A stretch of 57,223 nucleotides of DNA from Paracoccaceae bacterium (lineage in GTDB: Bacteria; Pseudomonadota; Alphaproteobacteria; Rhodobacterales; Rhodobacteraceae). Location of the stretch: contig JAFIEC010000251.1 of the NCBI GenBank assembly GCA_020832725.1, positions 1 to 57,223 of the forward strand. The letters run 5' to 3'. Under the pieces are notes generated by a model. It worked only from the letters and a program-made list of their open reading frames with translations. It was not told the origin of the DNA and ran no database searches. Of this stretch, positions 47,809 through 57,223 are shown one piece after another (within the stretch, counting starts at the first letter, position 1; each line of letters opens with the position of its first letter). Position numbers and translations under genes: made by a program.

Positions 47809-48107
47809 GCCTGACCGTGTTCGCCATGACCGGCGCGTCCCTTGTCGGATTGGGGATCTACGGCTTGCTGGCGCTTCCGCAACTGCTGCGACGGATCATC
47901 TCGTTCAACCTGATCGGCTCTGGCCTTTTCCTGTTCCTTGGTGCCGCTGGTGCCCGCGGAGAGGCCGTGGATGCGGTCCCCCAGGCATTGATCATCACCG
48001 GCATCGTCGTGGCCCTGGCGGCCAGCGCATTGGCGGTGGGCCTGGTGGTGGCGCTGGCGCGCCGGTCGGGATTGGTGGTCCTGCCCGACGAAGCGAATCC
48101 AAGGTGA
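47805..48107 (+). CDS. Mrp/Mnh subunit C (NuoK-like)
   Basis: YGLLALPQLLRRIISFNLIGSGLFLFLGA...VDAVPQALIITGIVVALAASALAVGLVVALARR. Confidence 0.88.
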   Translation: MSLTVFAMTGASLVGLGIYGLLALPQLLRRIISFNLIGSGLFLFLGAAGARGEAVDAVPQALIITGIVVALAASALAVGLVVALARRSGLVVLPDEANPR

Positions 48108-49573
48108 CCGCACTTGTCATCGTGCTTGCGCTGCCGCTGGCGGGCGCCCTGGCCGTGATCGCACTGCCGGTGCGCGCGGCCGTGCCGGTGGCGCTGTCCG
48201 CTACGGCCCTGACGGCGCTGTCCGCGCTGGTTCTTGCGGCTTCGGTCTGGCAGGGCGGTCCGGTCACCCTGATGGTTGGCGGGTGGCAGCCGCCGCTGGG
48301 CATTGCCCTTCAGGCCGACGGTCTGGCCGCCGCGCTGATCGTGATGAGCGCGCTGGTCGTGGGCGCGGTCGCCATGGCGGCATGGTTCGAAATGGCGGCG
48401 GCAAGGGCGGGCCCACGCGCCGCTTTCGGCTTCTGGCCGCTGATGCTCCTGCTCTGGGGGGCGCTGAACGCGGTCTATGTGTCGCGTGATCTGTTCAATC
48501 TCTATGTCGGCCTCGAATTGCTCAGCCTTGCGGCGGTGGCCCTTGTGGCCATCTCCGGAACGGCGCAGGCGCTTGTGGCAGCGCTGCGCTACATGATTTT
48601 CGCGCTGGCGGGATCGCTGCTGTATCTGGCGGGGGTGGTGCTGGTCTATGCTGGGCATGGCACGCTGGATATCGGGCTTCTGTCAGCCCGCAGCCCTGCG
48701 CCGGGCGACGCTCTGGCGCTGGGGCTGATGACGGCGGGCCTTCTGGCCAAGACGGCGCTCTTTCCGTTCCACGTGTGGCTGCCCCCCGCCCATGCTTCGG
48801 CCCCCGCGCCGGCGTCCGCTCTGTTGTCGGCACTGGTTCCGAAAGCTTCGTTCCTGATCCTGATCCGGCTGTGGTTCGAGGCCATGCCCGAACTTGCCTC
48901 GACAGCGGCCTTGCTGATGCTGGCAGGCCTTGGTGCGATTGCCGTGATCTGGGGCGGTGTGCTGGCGCTGGTGCAGAGCCGCCTGAAACTGATCGTCGCC
49001 TATTCAACCGTGGCCCAGCTTGGCTACATGTTTCTGGTCTTTCCGCTGGCTGGCGGCGACGGGTCGGCCCAGCCCTGGGCGGCCGGGGCGTGGACGGGTG
49101 CGATGTTTCAGGCGCTGAGCCACGGGCTGGCCAAGGCCGCCATGTTCCTTGTCGCGGGCATCTGCATCGCGGCGGTCGGCAGCGACCGGCTTGGCGATCT
49201 GCGCGGTCTGGCCCGGGCCCTGCCGATGACGGGGTTTGCCTTTGCGCTGGCCGCGATCACCCTCATGGGCCTGCCCCCCTCCGGAGGGTTCACGGCGAAA
49301 TACCTCCTGATGACGTCTGCCTTTGCGGCCGGGCAATGGCCCTGGGCGCTGGTGCTCGCGGGCGGTGGCCTGCTGGCGGCGGCCTATCTCTACCGCCCCC
49401 TTGCCGCCCTGTTCACCCGCGATGCCCGCCTTCCTGTGCATCCGGTCGCGCGCGCATGGCAGGGGGTGCCGCTGGCGCTGGCGGCACTGGCGGTCCTTCT
49501 CGGTCTGCTTTCGGCCGCCCCGTTCGATTTGCTGCAGATCGGCCGGCCGGAGCCCGCGGTGGAGGGGCTATGA
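48104..49573 (+). CDS. MrpD/NuoM-like proton-conducting antiporter subunit, copy 1
   Basis: GTG start at 48104; LFNLYVGLELLSLAAVALVAISG; TALFPFHVWLPPAHASAPAPASALLSALVPKASFL; LKLIVAYSTVAQLGYM. Confidence 0.9.
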   Translation: MTALVIVLALPLAGALAVIALPVRAAVPVALSATALTALSALVLAASVWQGGPVTLMVGGWQPPLGIALQADGLAAALIVMSALVVGAVAMAAWFEMAAARAGPRAAFGFWPLMLLLWGALNAVYVSRDLFNLYVGLELLSLAAVALVAISGTAQALVAALRYMIFALAGSLLYLAGVVLVYAGHGTLDIGLLSARSPAPGDALALGLMTAGLLAKTALFPFHVWLPPAHASAPAPASALLSALVPKASFLILIRLWFEAMPELASTAALLMLAGLGAIAVIWGGVLALVQSRLKLIVAYSTVAQLGYMFLVFPLAGGDGSAQPWAAGAWTGAMFQALSHGLAKAAMFLVAGICIAAVGSDRLGDLRGLARALPMTGFAFALAAITLMGLPPSGGFTAKYLLMTSAFAAGQWPWALVLAGGGLLAAAYLYRPLAALFTRDARLPVHPVARAWQGVPLALAALAVLLGLLSAAPFDLLQIGRPEPAVEGL

Positions 49574-51033
49574 ACGCAGCCCTCCCCGTTCTGATCCTGC
49601 TGTCGTCGCTGGTGCCTGCGGGCGTCACGTTCTTTCTGGCGCAGGACAGCCACACCCTGCGCAACACCCTGAACCTTGGCGGCGCGGTGGTGAAGCTGGG
49701 CCTGATCATCTGGATGCTGTTCGCGGTCGCCGGCGGGGCCAGCTATGAGGCGTCCCTGCCGCTGGCACCCGGCCTTGTGATGCTGCTCAGGGTCGATGCG
49801 CTGGCGCTGCTGTTCATCTCGCTTTCGGCCACGCTGTGGTTTCTGACCACGATCTACGCCATCGCCTATTTCGGAACCAAGGCAGAGCTTTCGCGCTTCT
49901 TCGGCTTCTTCAGCCTCTGTGTGGCCGCGACGACCGGCCTTGCACTGTCGGGCTCGCTGATTTCCTTCTTCATCTTCTTCGAACTGCTGACGCTGTCGAC
50001 ATGGCCTCTGGTCGCGCACAAGCAGGACAAGCCCTCGCTTTCCGCAGCGCGGGTCTATCTTGCCTATGCGTTACCGGGTTCCGCGGCGCTGCTCTGGGCG
50101 ATCATCTGGCTCGAAAGCGCCACGGGGCCGGTGCTGTTCACCGAACCGCCCGATCTGAGCGCGCTGGACCCGGGCGCGCTGCGCGGCATCTTTGCGCTGT
50201 TCATCATCGGGGTCGGGGTCAAGGCCGCGCTGGTGCCGCTGCATGGCTGGCTGCCCGCAGACATGGCAGCACCCGCGCCGGTCTCGGCGCTGCTGCATGC
50301 CGTGGCCGTGGTCAAGGCCGGTGCCTTCGGTGTCGTACGCGTGATCTACGACGTGTTCGGCGCGTCCAACGTCGCTGCCCTCGGGGTGGGCGAGCCCCTG
50401 GCGATCCTGGCCTCGGTGACGATCGTCTGGGGGTCTGTCCGTGCGTTGCAGCAGGACGAGATCAAGAAGCGTCTGGCGTTTTCAACGGTGAGCCAGGTCA
50501 GCTACATCGTTCTGGGCGCGGCACTGGCAAGCCCTCTGGCGATGATCGGCGGGCTTGTGCATCTGATCCACCAGGGGCTGATGAAGATCACGATGTTCTT
50601 CTGCGCCGGCATCTATGACGAGCGTGCCGGTGTCAGGAAAATCACGGAGCTCAACGGGATGGGCGCGCGAATGCCCTGGACATCGGTCTGCTTCAGCCTT
50701 GGCGCGATGGGGATGATCGGATTGCCGCCTCTGGCCGGGTTCGTCAGCAAGTTCTATCTCGGCCTGGGGGGGCTGGAGGCGGGGGCGCCCTGGGTGCTTG
50801 GCGTGCTGGTGGCCTCGACCCTGCTGAACGCCGCCTATTTTCTGCCGCTGCTCTATCGGCTGTGGTTCCTTCCTGCGGCCGAAGACGCACGAGGGGATGA
50901 ACGCGCACCTGCCCTGGTCGTGCCCGCAGTCGTCACGGCGACGGCGGCGCTGGGCGTGGGGCTTCTCGCGGCAAGCCCGATCAGCCCGCTGGGCTGGGCC
51001 ACGCTGATCGTCGCGCGCGAGTATGGGCCATGA
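49570..51033 (+). CDS. MrpD/NuoL-like proton-conducting antiporter subunit, copy 2
   Basis: FFIFFELLTLSTWPLVAHKQDKPSLSAARVYLAYALPGSAALL; KAALVPLHGWLPADMAAPAPVSALLHAVAVVKAGAFGVVRV; KKRLAFSTVSQVSYI; start trimmed to 49570. Confidence 0.92.
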   Translation: MNAALPVLILLSSLVPAGVTFFLAQDSHTLRNTLNLGGAVVKLGLIIWMLFAVAGGASYEASLPLAPGLVMLLRVDALALLFISLSATLWFLTTIYAIAYFGTKAELSRFFGFFSLCVAATTGLALSGSLISFFIFFELLTLSTWPLVAHKQDKPSLSAARVYLAYALPGSAALLWAIIWLESATGPVLFTEPPDLSALDPGALRGIFALFIIGVGVKAALVPLHGWLPADMAAPAPVSALLHAVAVVKAGAFGVVRVIYDVFGASNVAALGVGEPLAILASVTIVWGSVRALQQDEIKKRLAFSTVSQVSYIVLGAALASPLAMIGGLVHLIHQGLMKITMFFCAGIYDERAGVRKITELNGMGARMPWTSVCFSLGAMGMIGLPPLAGFVSKFYLGLGGLEAGAPWVLGVLVASTLLNAAYFLPLLYRLWFLPAAEDARGDERAPALVVPAVVTATAALGVGLLAASPISPLGWATLIVAREYGP

Positions 51034-52691
51034 GCGCATTTTATCAGGGATCGCTGGTGCCGCTGGCGGTGCTGGTCTGGCCGCTTCTGGTCGGATTGGT
51101 GCCGGTGGTGCCCCGCTGGCGCGCGCGCGCGGTGCGGGTCTTGCCGCTTGCTCCCTTGCCGGCCCTCGGCTTTGCAATGGCGGGCGCACCCGGAGAGCTG
51201 TTTCTCCCCGACCTGATGCTGGGTGTGCATCTGGCCGCTGTCCCCGGCGCGACATTGTTTCTGGCCATGACGGCGCTGGTCTGGACCGTGGCGGGGTGGC
51301 ATGCAGCCCTGACACTTCGGGCCGGGCCTCAGGCGGGTATATTCGCGGGCTTCTGGTGCCTGACGCTGGCGGGCAATCTGGGTGTTTTCCTCGCGGGCGA
51401 CGTGGTCACGTTCTATCTGGCATTCGCTGCGGTCTCGCTGGCGGCGTGGTTTCTGGTTGTCCATGACCGGACAGCCAAAGCGCTGGCGGCTGGTCGGCTC
51501 TATATCACCCTGGCCGTTCTGGGAGAGGCCGCGCTGCTGGTGGGGCTGATGATCGGGGCGGCGGCGGCCGATGACCTGCGGATCAGCTCGGTGCGGGAGG
51601 CGCTGTCAGATGCTCCGATGGGGCAGTTGGGGCTGGCGGCGCTGGTCGTGGGTTTCGGCATCAAGGCCGGCATGGTGCCCCTCCACCTCTGGCTCCCCGT
51701 GGCCCATCCGGCGGCACCTGTCCCCGGGTCGGCGGTCCTGTCCGGGGCGATCGTCAAGGCCGGGCTGATCGGCATGGTCCTGTTTCTGCCCCAGCTTTCG
51801 GGATGGCAGGATGTGCTGATCGTGCTGGGGCTTGTCGGTGGGTTCGGGGCTGCGCTCTGGGGTCTGACCCAGCGCAACCCCAAGGCGGTCCTGGCCTATT
51901 CGCCCGTCAGCCAGATGGGGCTTCTGCTGGTACTGGTCGGTACGGGATCGGGCGGGGTGGCCTATTACGCGCTGCACCATGGCCTTGCCAAGGGGGCGCT
52001 GTTTCTCGGTGTGGGCGTGCTGATCGCCGCGGCCACCCGGCAGCAGCGCCGGGCCGTTCTGGTGGTTGCCGGGATTGTCGCACTCTCGGTTGCCGGTCTG
52101 CCACCTGCGGGCGGGGCGCTTGCAAAGCTTGCCGCCAAGGATGGGCTCCCTGCTGTTCTGGTGCTTGCGCTGACACTCAGCGGCGTGACCACGACACTTG
52201 TCCTCGGGTGGTTTCTGGTGCGGCTGGCGCAGCTGGAGGCCCGGCCGGAGCCACGGCATCTCTGGCGAGGGCTGTTCGCCGGATGCATGGTGCTGGCTGC
52301 CCTGGCGCTGGTTCTGCCCTGGGTGCTGTGGGAGCAGGCGAGCGCCCTGCCGCTCCACTATCCGCTGCGCAGCGTCAACCTGCTTGCAGGCTTTTGGCCG
52401 GTTCTGCTGGGGATTGGCTGTGTCGCCCTTGTCTGCTGGCGCAATCCCCCCGCGCTGCAGCCGGGCGACATGCTGGCGCTGCTTCCGGAACGCGGGATGG
52501 TGGTAGGCCCGAAGCAGGGGGCGGAAGGGCGTCTCCGGCGGGGAGCCACGGCGCGATACCGGCGCATGGCGTTGCGCGCCCTGTTGCGGTCGCGGCGCGC
52601 GGACATCCCGCTGCAACCCTGGCCCCGCGCCGGTCTGGTGCTTTTTGCCGGGGCGCTGGCCCTTGCCGCCCTGATCGGGCGGCCCGGGTAG
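51030..52691 (+). CDS. MrpD/NuoM-like proton-conducting antiporter subunit, copy 3
   Basis: KAGMVPLHLWLPVAHPAAPVPGSAVLSGAIVKAGLIGMVLFLP; PKAVLAYSPVSQMGLLLVLVG; coupled to copy 2. Confidence 0.9.
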   Translation: MSAFYQGSLVPLAVLVWPLLVGLVPVVPRWRARAVRVLPLAPLPALGFAMAGAPGELFLPDLMLGVHLAAVPGATLFLAMTALVWTVAGWHAALTLRAGPQAGIFAGFWCLTLAGNLGVFLAGDVVTFYLAFAAVSLAAWFLVVHDRTAKALAAGRLYITLAVLGEAALLVGLMIGAAAADDLRISSVREALSDAPMGQLGLAALVVGFGIKAGMVPLHLWLPVAHPAAPVPGSAVLSGAIVKAGLIGMVLFLPQLSGWQDVLIVLGLVGGFGAALWGLTQRNPKAVLAYSPVSQMGLLLVLVGTGSGGVAYYALHHGLAKGALFLGVGVLIAAATRQQRRAVLVVAGIVALSVAGLPPAGGALAKLAAKDGLPAVLVLALTLSGVTTTLVLGWFLVRLAQLEARPEPRHLWRGLFAGCMVLAALALVLPWVLWEQASALPLHYPLRSVNLLAGFWPVLLGIGCVALVCWRNPPALQPGDMLALLPERGMVVGPKQGAEGRLRRGATARYRRMALRALLRSRRADIPLQPWPRAGLVLFAGALALAALIGRPG

Positions 52692-52755
52692 GTCCGCCCG
52701 GGCGGAGGTCTTGCCCCGGGCCACGGCCCCGCACGACCCGACGGGGCGGATATCC

Positions 52756-53750
52756 TTATCCCGTGTCGTTCAGATGGCAGGCCGAAAGCTGTCCCGGCGC
52801 CACCTCGCGCAGCTTCGGCGGTTCGCTGCGGCACCGTGCCATGGTGTGGGGGCAGCGCGTATGGAAGCGGCAGCCCGACGGCGGGGCGAGGGGCGAGGGG
52901 ATCTCGCCGCGGATCGTCTGATAGGTCTGCCGACGCTGATCCAGCCGCGGGACCTGATCAAGCAGCGCGCGGGAATAGGGGTGGTTGGGTGCTCGGAACA
53001 GATCGGCCGCCTGCGCGCTCTCCACAACCTGGCCAAGATACATGATCACCACCCTGTCGGCGAGGTGACGGATCACGCCGAGATCGTGGCTGATGAAGAC
53101 ATAGGTAAGCCCGAGGTCACGGCGCAGATCCATGAAGAGGTTGAGCACCTGTGCCTGAATGGACACGTCGAGCGCCGCCACGGCCTCGTCGCAGACCAGA
53201 AGTTCGGGGTTGACTGCCAGCGCCCGGGCAATGCCGATCCGCTGGCGCTGCCCTCCGGAAAACTGGTGCGGGAAGCGCAGCTTCATCGCCGGGTCGAGCC
53301 CAACTTGCATGAGCACCGCGTCAAGCCGTTCGTCCACCTCCTCGCGCGACCACAGCCCATGGACGCGGGGCGCCTCGGACACGATGTCGCGCACCCGCTG
53401 GCGCGGGTTCAGTGCGCTGTAGGGGTCCTGAAAGATGATCTGCGAGCGCAAAGTGAAATCACGCACCCCGGCTTTGTCGAGGGATGTCACATCACGACCG
53501 CGGAACAGCAGGCGTCCGCTGCTTGGCGCATGGATTCCGGTCAGGATGCGCGCGAGGGTTGACTTGCCGCATCCCGACTCGCCCACAAGGCCGACGACCT
53601 CGCCCTTGCGCACCGCAAGATCCACGTTGTCCACGGCCAGCAGACGTTCCTCGCGCAGGTTCGCGCCCATCATCGCCAGCAACTTTTCGGCGATGTCGAG
53701 TCGGCGCACGAACTCCTTGGAGACGCCGTCGAGGGCGATGATCTCCTCGC

Positions 53751-53754
<4 letters not shown>
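52756..53754 (-). CDS. Peptide-type ABC transporter ATP-binding protein (DppF-like)
   Basis: GLVGESGCGKSTLARILTG; FSGGQRQRIGIARALAVNPELLVCDEAVAALD; GTG start at 53754. Confidence 0.95.
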
Positions 53755-54751
<997 letters not shown>

Positions 54752-54755
<4 letters not shown>

Positions 54756-56071
54756 TGGCCGAGCCTCGGATTGAGGATGTCCCGCAATTCGTCGCCGACA
54801 AGATTGATCGCAAGCACAGCGACAAGGATGGCCACGCCGGGCAGGATGCTGATCCAGGGATACCCGGCAAGAAGATACTGGAAGCCGTTGGCCACCAGCA
54901 GACCCAGCGAGGGTTCGGTTATCGGCAGACCGAGGCCGAGGAAGCTCAGCGTCGCCTCGATGGCTATGGCGCCTGCCACCTCGAGCGTGCCGATGACGAT
55001 CAGAGACGGTGTGCAGTTGGGCAGGATATGGACGAAGAGGATCCGCGGTGTTCCGAATCCGAGCGAGCGCGCCGCCTCGACATATTCCTTGCTCTGCTCT
55101 GCCAGGGCAACGCTTCGCGCGATGCGCGCATAAAGCGCCCATTGCACGATCACGAGCGCCAGCAGCACATTGCCGACCCCCGGCCCGAGAACCGCAAGCA
55201 GGATCAGGGCGACGAGGATGGTCGGAAAGCTCATCTGGAGATCGACGAGGCGCATGATCAGCGTTCCCACCGTCCCGCCCCGATAGGCCGCATAGATGCC
55301 CGCCGAGGTACCGATCACCATGGCGATCACCACGCTGCTGATCGCCACGATCATGCTGATCCGCAGGCCGTAGAGGATGGCGCTGAGCATGTCGCGGCCC
55401 TGGTCATCGCTGCCGAGCCAGTAGGTCATCAGCGGTTCGGGCATGCCTCCGGAGATATCGAGCCTCAGGGTGACGGGGCTGTCGCCTTCGGGCACCACGA
55501 CGGAGAGGTCCGCAAAATCGGCCGGGCGAAGCCGCCACGTACCCCCGAAGCGCGGTGCCTCGCCGGCGGTGAGCACGCCGCCCCGGGGCAGCCCCGATAT
55601 CTGCCCCGAGCGGAGCGGATCGAGCGGTCCGCCGTCGGCCCCGTCGATCTCGAGCCGGTAGGCCCGCAGCCCCTCTGCGGCCGGCGCGACGCTGGCCCGG
55701 ATCACAAGTGCGTCGATCCCGACGTAGTCGTCCCGCGGCACTGCATCGACGGCAAGCGCGACGCCGCCCTGATCGGTCGGCGTCAACGTTATCCGGGCTC
55801 CGGCCCGGGCCGGCGGAGAGAGCTTTACCGAACCCGGGGGAAGGCGCGCATCGTTGATGTCGATGGCATTGAGGTCATAGGGGTTCTGGGGTGCGATCAG
55901 CGGCGCGCCAAAGGCCCCCACGAAGATCGCAAGCAGCACCACCAGCGCGGCCAGCGCGACCCGGTTCTCGGCATAGCGGCGCGCCACATTCATAAATCGA
56001 CTGCCAGGCCGCGCCGCAACGGGCGGTGCAGCGGGAGCGGGGCTGGCGCCTGCGCCGGGGTTGATGGACAT
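54752..56071 (-). CDS. Peptide-type ABC transporter permease (DppC-like) with large periplasmic insertion
   Basis: WLGSDDQGRDMLSAILYGLRIS; EYVEAARSLGFGTPRILFVHILPNCTPSLIV; start trimmed to 56071. Confidence 0.93.
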
Positions 56072-57051
56072 CAGCTTCCCCCGGAATCGCGCAGCCGAAT
56101 CCTCGGGTCGATGATCGAATACAGGATGTCGACGACGAGGTTGATCACGATGAACATCGCGACAACCACCAGCAGGTAGGCCACGATGACAGGGCGGTCG
56201 AGGCGATAGACGCTGTCGATGATGAGCTTTCCCATCCCGGGCCAGGCAAAGATGGTCTCGGTCACCACCGAATAGGCGATCAGCGTCCCGAGTTGCAGCC
56301 CCACGATGGTGACAAGAACCACGAGCGTGTTGCGCAGGATGTGCACATAGACGATCCGGCGCCGCGCCAGGCCCTTTGCCCGGGCAAAGCGGACGAAGTC
56401 CAGCAGCGCGATCTCGCGTACATTGGTCCGGACAAGGCGAATGACCATGGTGCACTGGAAAAGCGCCAGATTGAGCGCCGGCAGAAAGACATGGGTCCAG
56501 CCTTCCACGGTCCAGAGGCTGGACCGGATGCCGAGCACGACCACCGCCTCGCCGCGCCCGCCGGCCGGCAGTGCCTGCAGGATGACTGCAAAGATGAAGA
56601 TGAAGACCAGACCCTGCCAGAAATTCGGAATCGAGACGCCGACAATGGAGGCCCCCATCACCAGCCGCGCCAGCCGCGCCTCTGGTTTCAGCCCGGCATA
56701 GAGGCCCAGCGGAACGCCGACGACGAGCGCCATCGCCATGGCGGCGAAGACAAGTTCAAGCGTTGCTGGCATGCGCTGGAAGATCAGCTTGAGCGCTGGT
56801 TCTCCATAGGCAAAGGACATGCCCAGATCGCCCGAAGAAAGATTGGCGAAGAACAACAGCAATTGCCGCCACAGGGGCTGGTCGAGGCCCAGCACGCGCC
56901 GCATCCGCTCGACATCGGCCGCGTCGGCATCGGGGGCCACCAGAACCTGTGCCGGATCGCCCACGAGATAGACTCCCGCGAACACGATCAGCGTCATCGC
57001 GAACATCACGACAACGCTCTGCAGCAGGCGGCGAAAGATGAAGACGGTCAC
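56071..57051 (-). CDS. Peptide-type ABC transporter permease (DppB-like)
   Basis: FIFRRLLQSVVVMFAMTLIVFAGVYLVGDPAQVLV; DFVRFARAKGLARRRIVYVHILRNTLVVLVTIVGLQLGTLIAYSVVTETIFAWPGMG; GTG start. Confidence 0.93.
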   Translation of the reverse strand: MTVFIFRRLLQSVVVMFAMTLIVFAGVYLVGDPAQVLVAPDADAADVERMRRVLGLDQPLWRQLLLFFANLSSGDLGMSFAYGEPALKLIFQRMPATLELVFAAMAMALVVGVPLGLYAGLKPEARLARLVMGASIVGVSIPNFWQGLVFIFIFAVILQALPAGGRGEAVVVLGIRSSLWTVEGWTHVFLPALNLALFQCTMVIRLVRTNVREIALLDFVRFARAKGLARRRIVYVHILRNTLVVLVTIVGLQLGTLIAYSVVTETIFAWPGMGKLIIDSVYRLDRPVIVAYLLVVVAMFIVINLVVDILYSIIDPRIRLRDSGGS

Positions 57052-57223
57052 GGCAAGTCGTCCCTTGCTGCGCGAAGTGCCCACGCGGCCGGTGTGCCCC
57101 CGCCCCGGGGGCCGGGGGGCGGGGGGGGGGAGGCACCGGGCGGGCCCCGGGTGGCCGGGGGGTGGTGGGGGGATATGGGGTGATTGGAACCCCCCGGCCG
57201 GCCCCCCCCCCAAAGCCCCGGGT

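Overview
High-GC alphaproteobacterial (Rhodobacterales-like) chromosomal segment. Gene content, left to right: (1) the 5' part of a giant minus-strand gene (at least 3,400 codons, running off the left edge) whose predicted protein has a LEPR-XLL-like N-terminal motif, repeated PPC-like and CARDB-like modules and LamG-like segments; (2) an ECF sigma factor/NrsF anti-sigma pair divergent from a four-gene bufferin-type (BufA1/MNIO DUF692/DUF2063/DoxX) metal-stress operon, with a matching GTAACG-N16-CGnn motif in front of both transcription units and a perfect 12-bp stem-loop between bufA and bufB; (3) a TRAP transporter operon continuing into a PanB-like protein with altered metal ligands, an acyl-CoA ligase, a MaoC-like protein and a BKACE/DUF849 enzyme, with a GntR regulator and a phytanoyl-CoA dioxygenase family protein on the opposite strand; (4) NfeD/slipin, a transglutaminase-like protein and a Hint-domain protein; (5) a TctABC-centred catabolic region (IclR, alpha-hydroxyacid oxidase, D-2-hydroxyacid dehydrogenase, nitroreductase, TauD, GntR, FAH, SnoaL-like, MFS, MarR, MBL); (6) an eight-gene Mrp/Mbh-like antiporter module with three MrpD-like subunits and no full-length MrpA; (7) a minus-strand Dpp-type ABC transporter, followed by a homopolymer-rich, probably low-quality right edge. 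No tRNA, rRNA, CRISPR array or insertion sequence was recognised. All calls come from reading the sequence and supplied translations; no database search was run.
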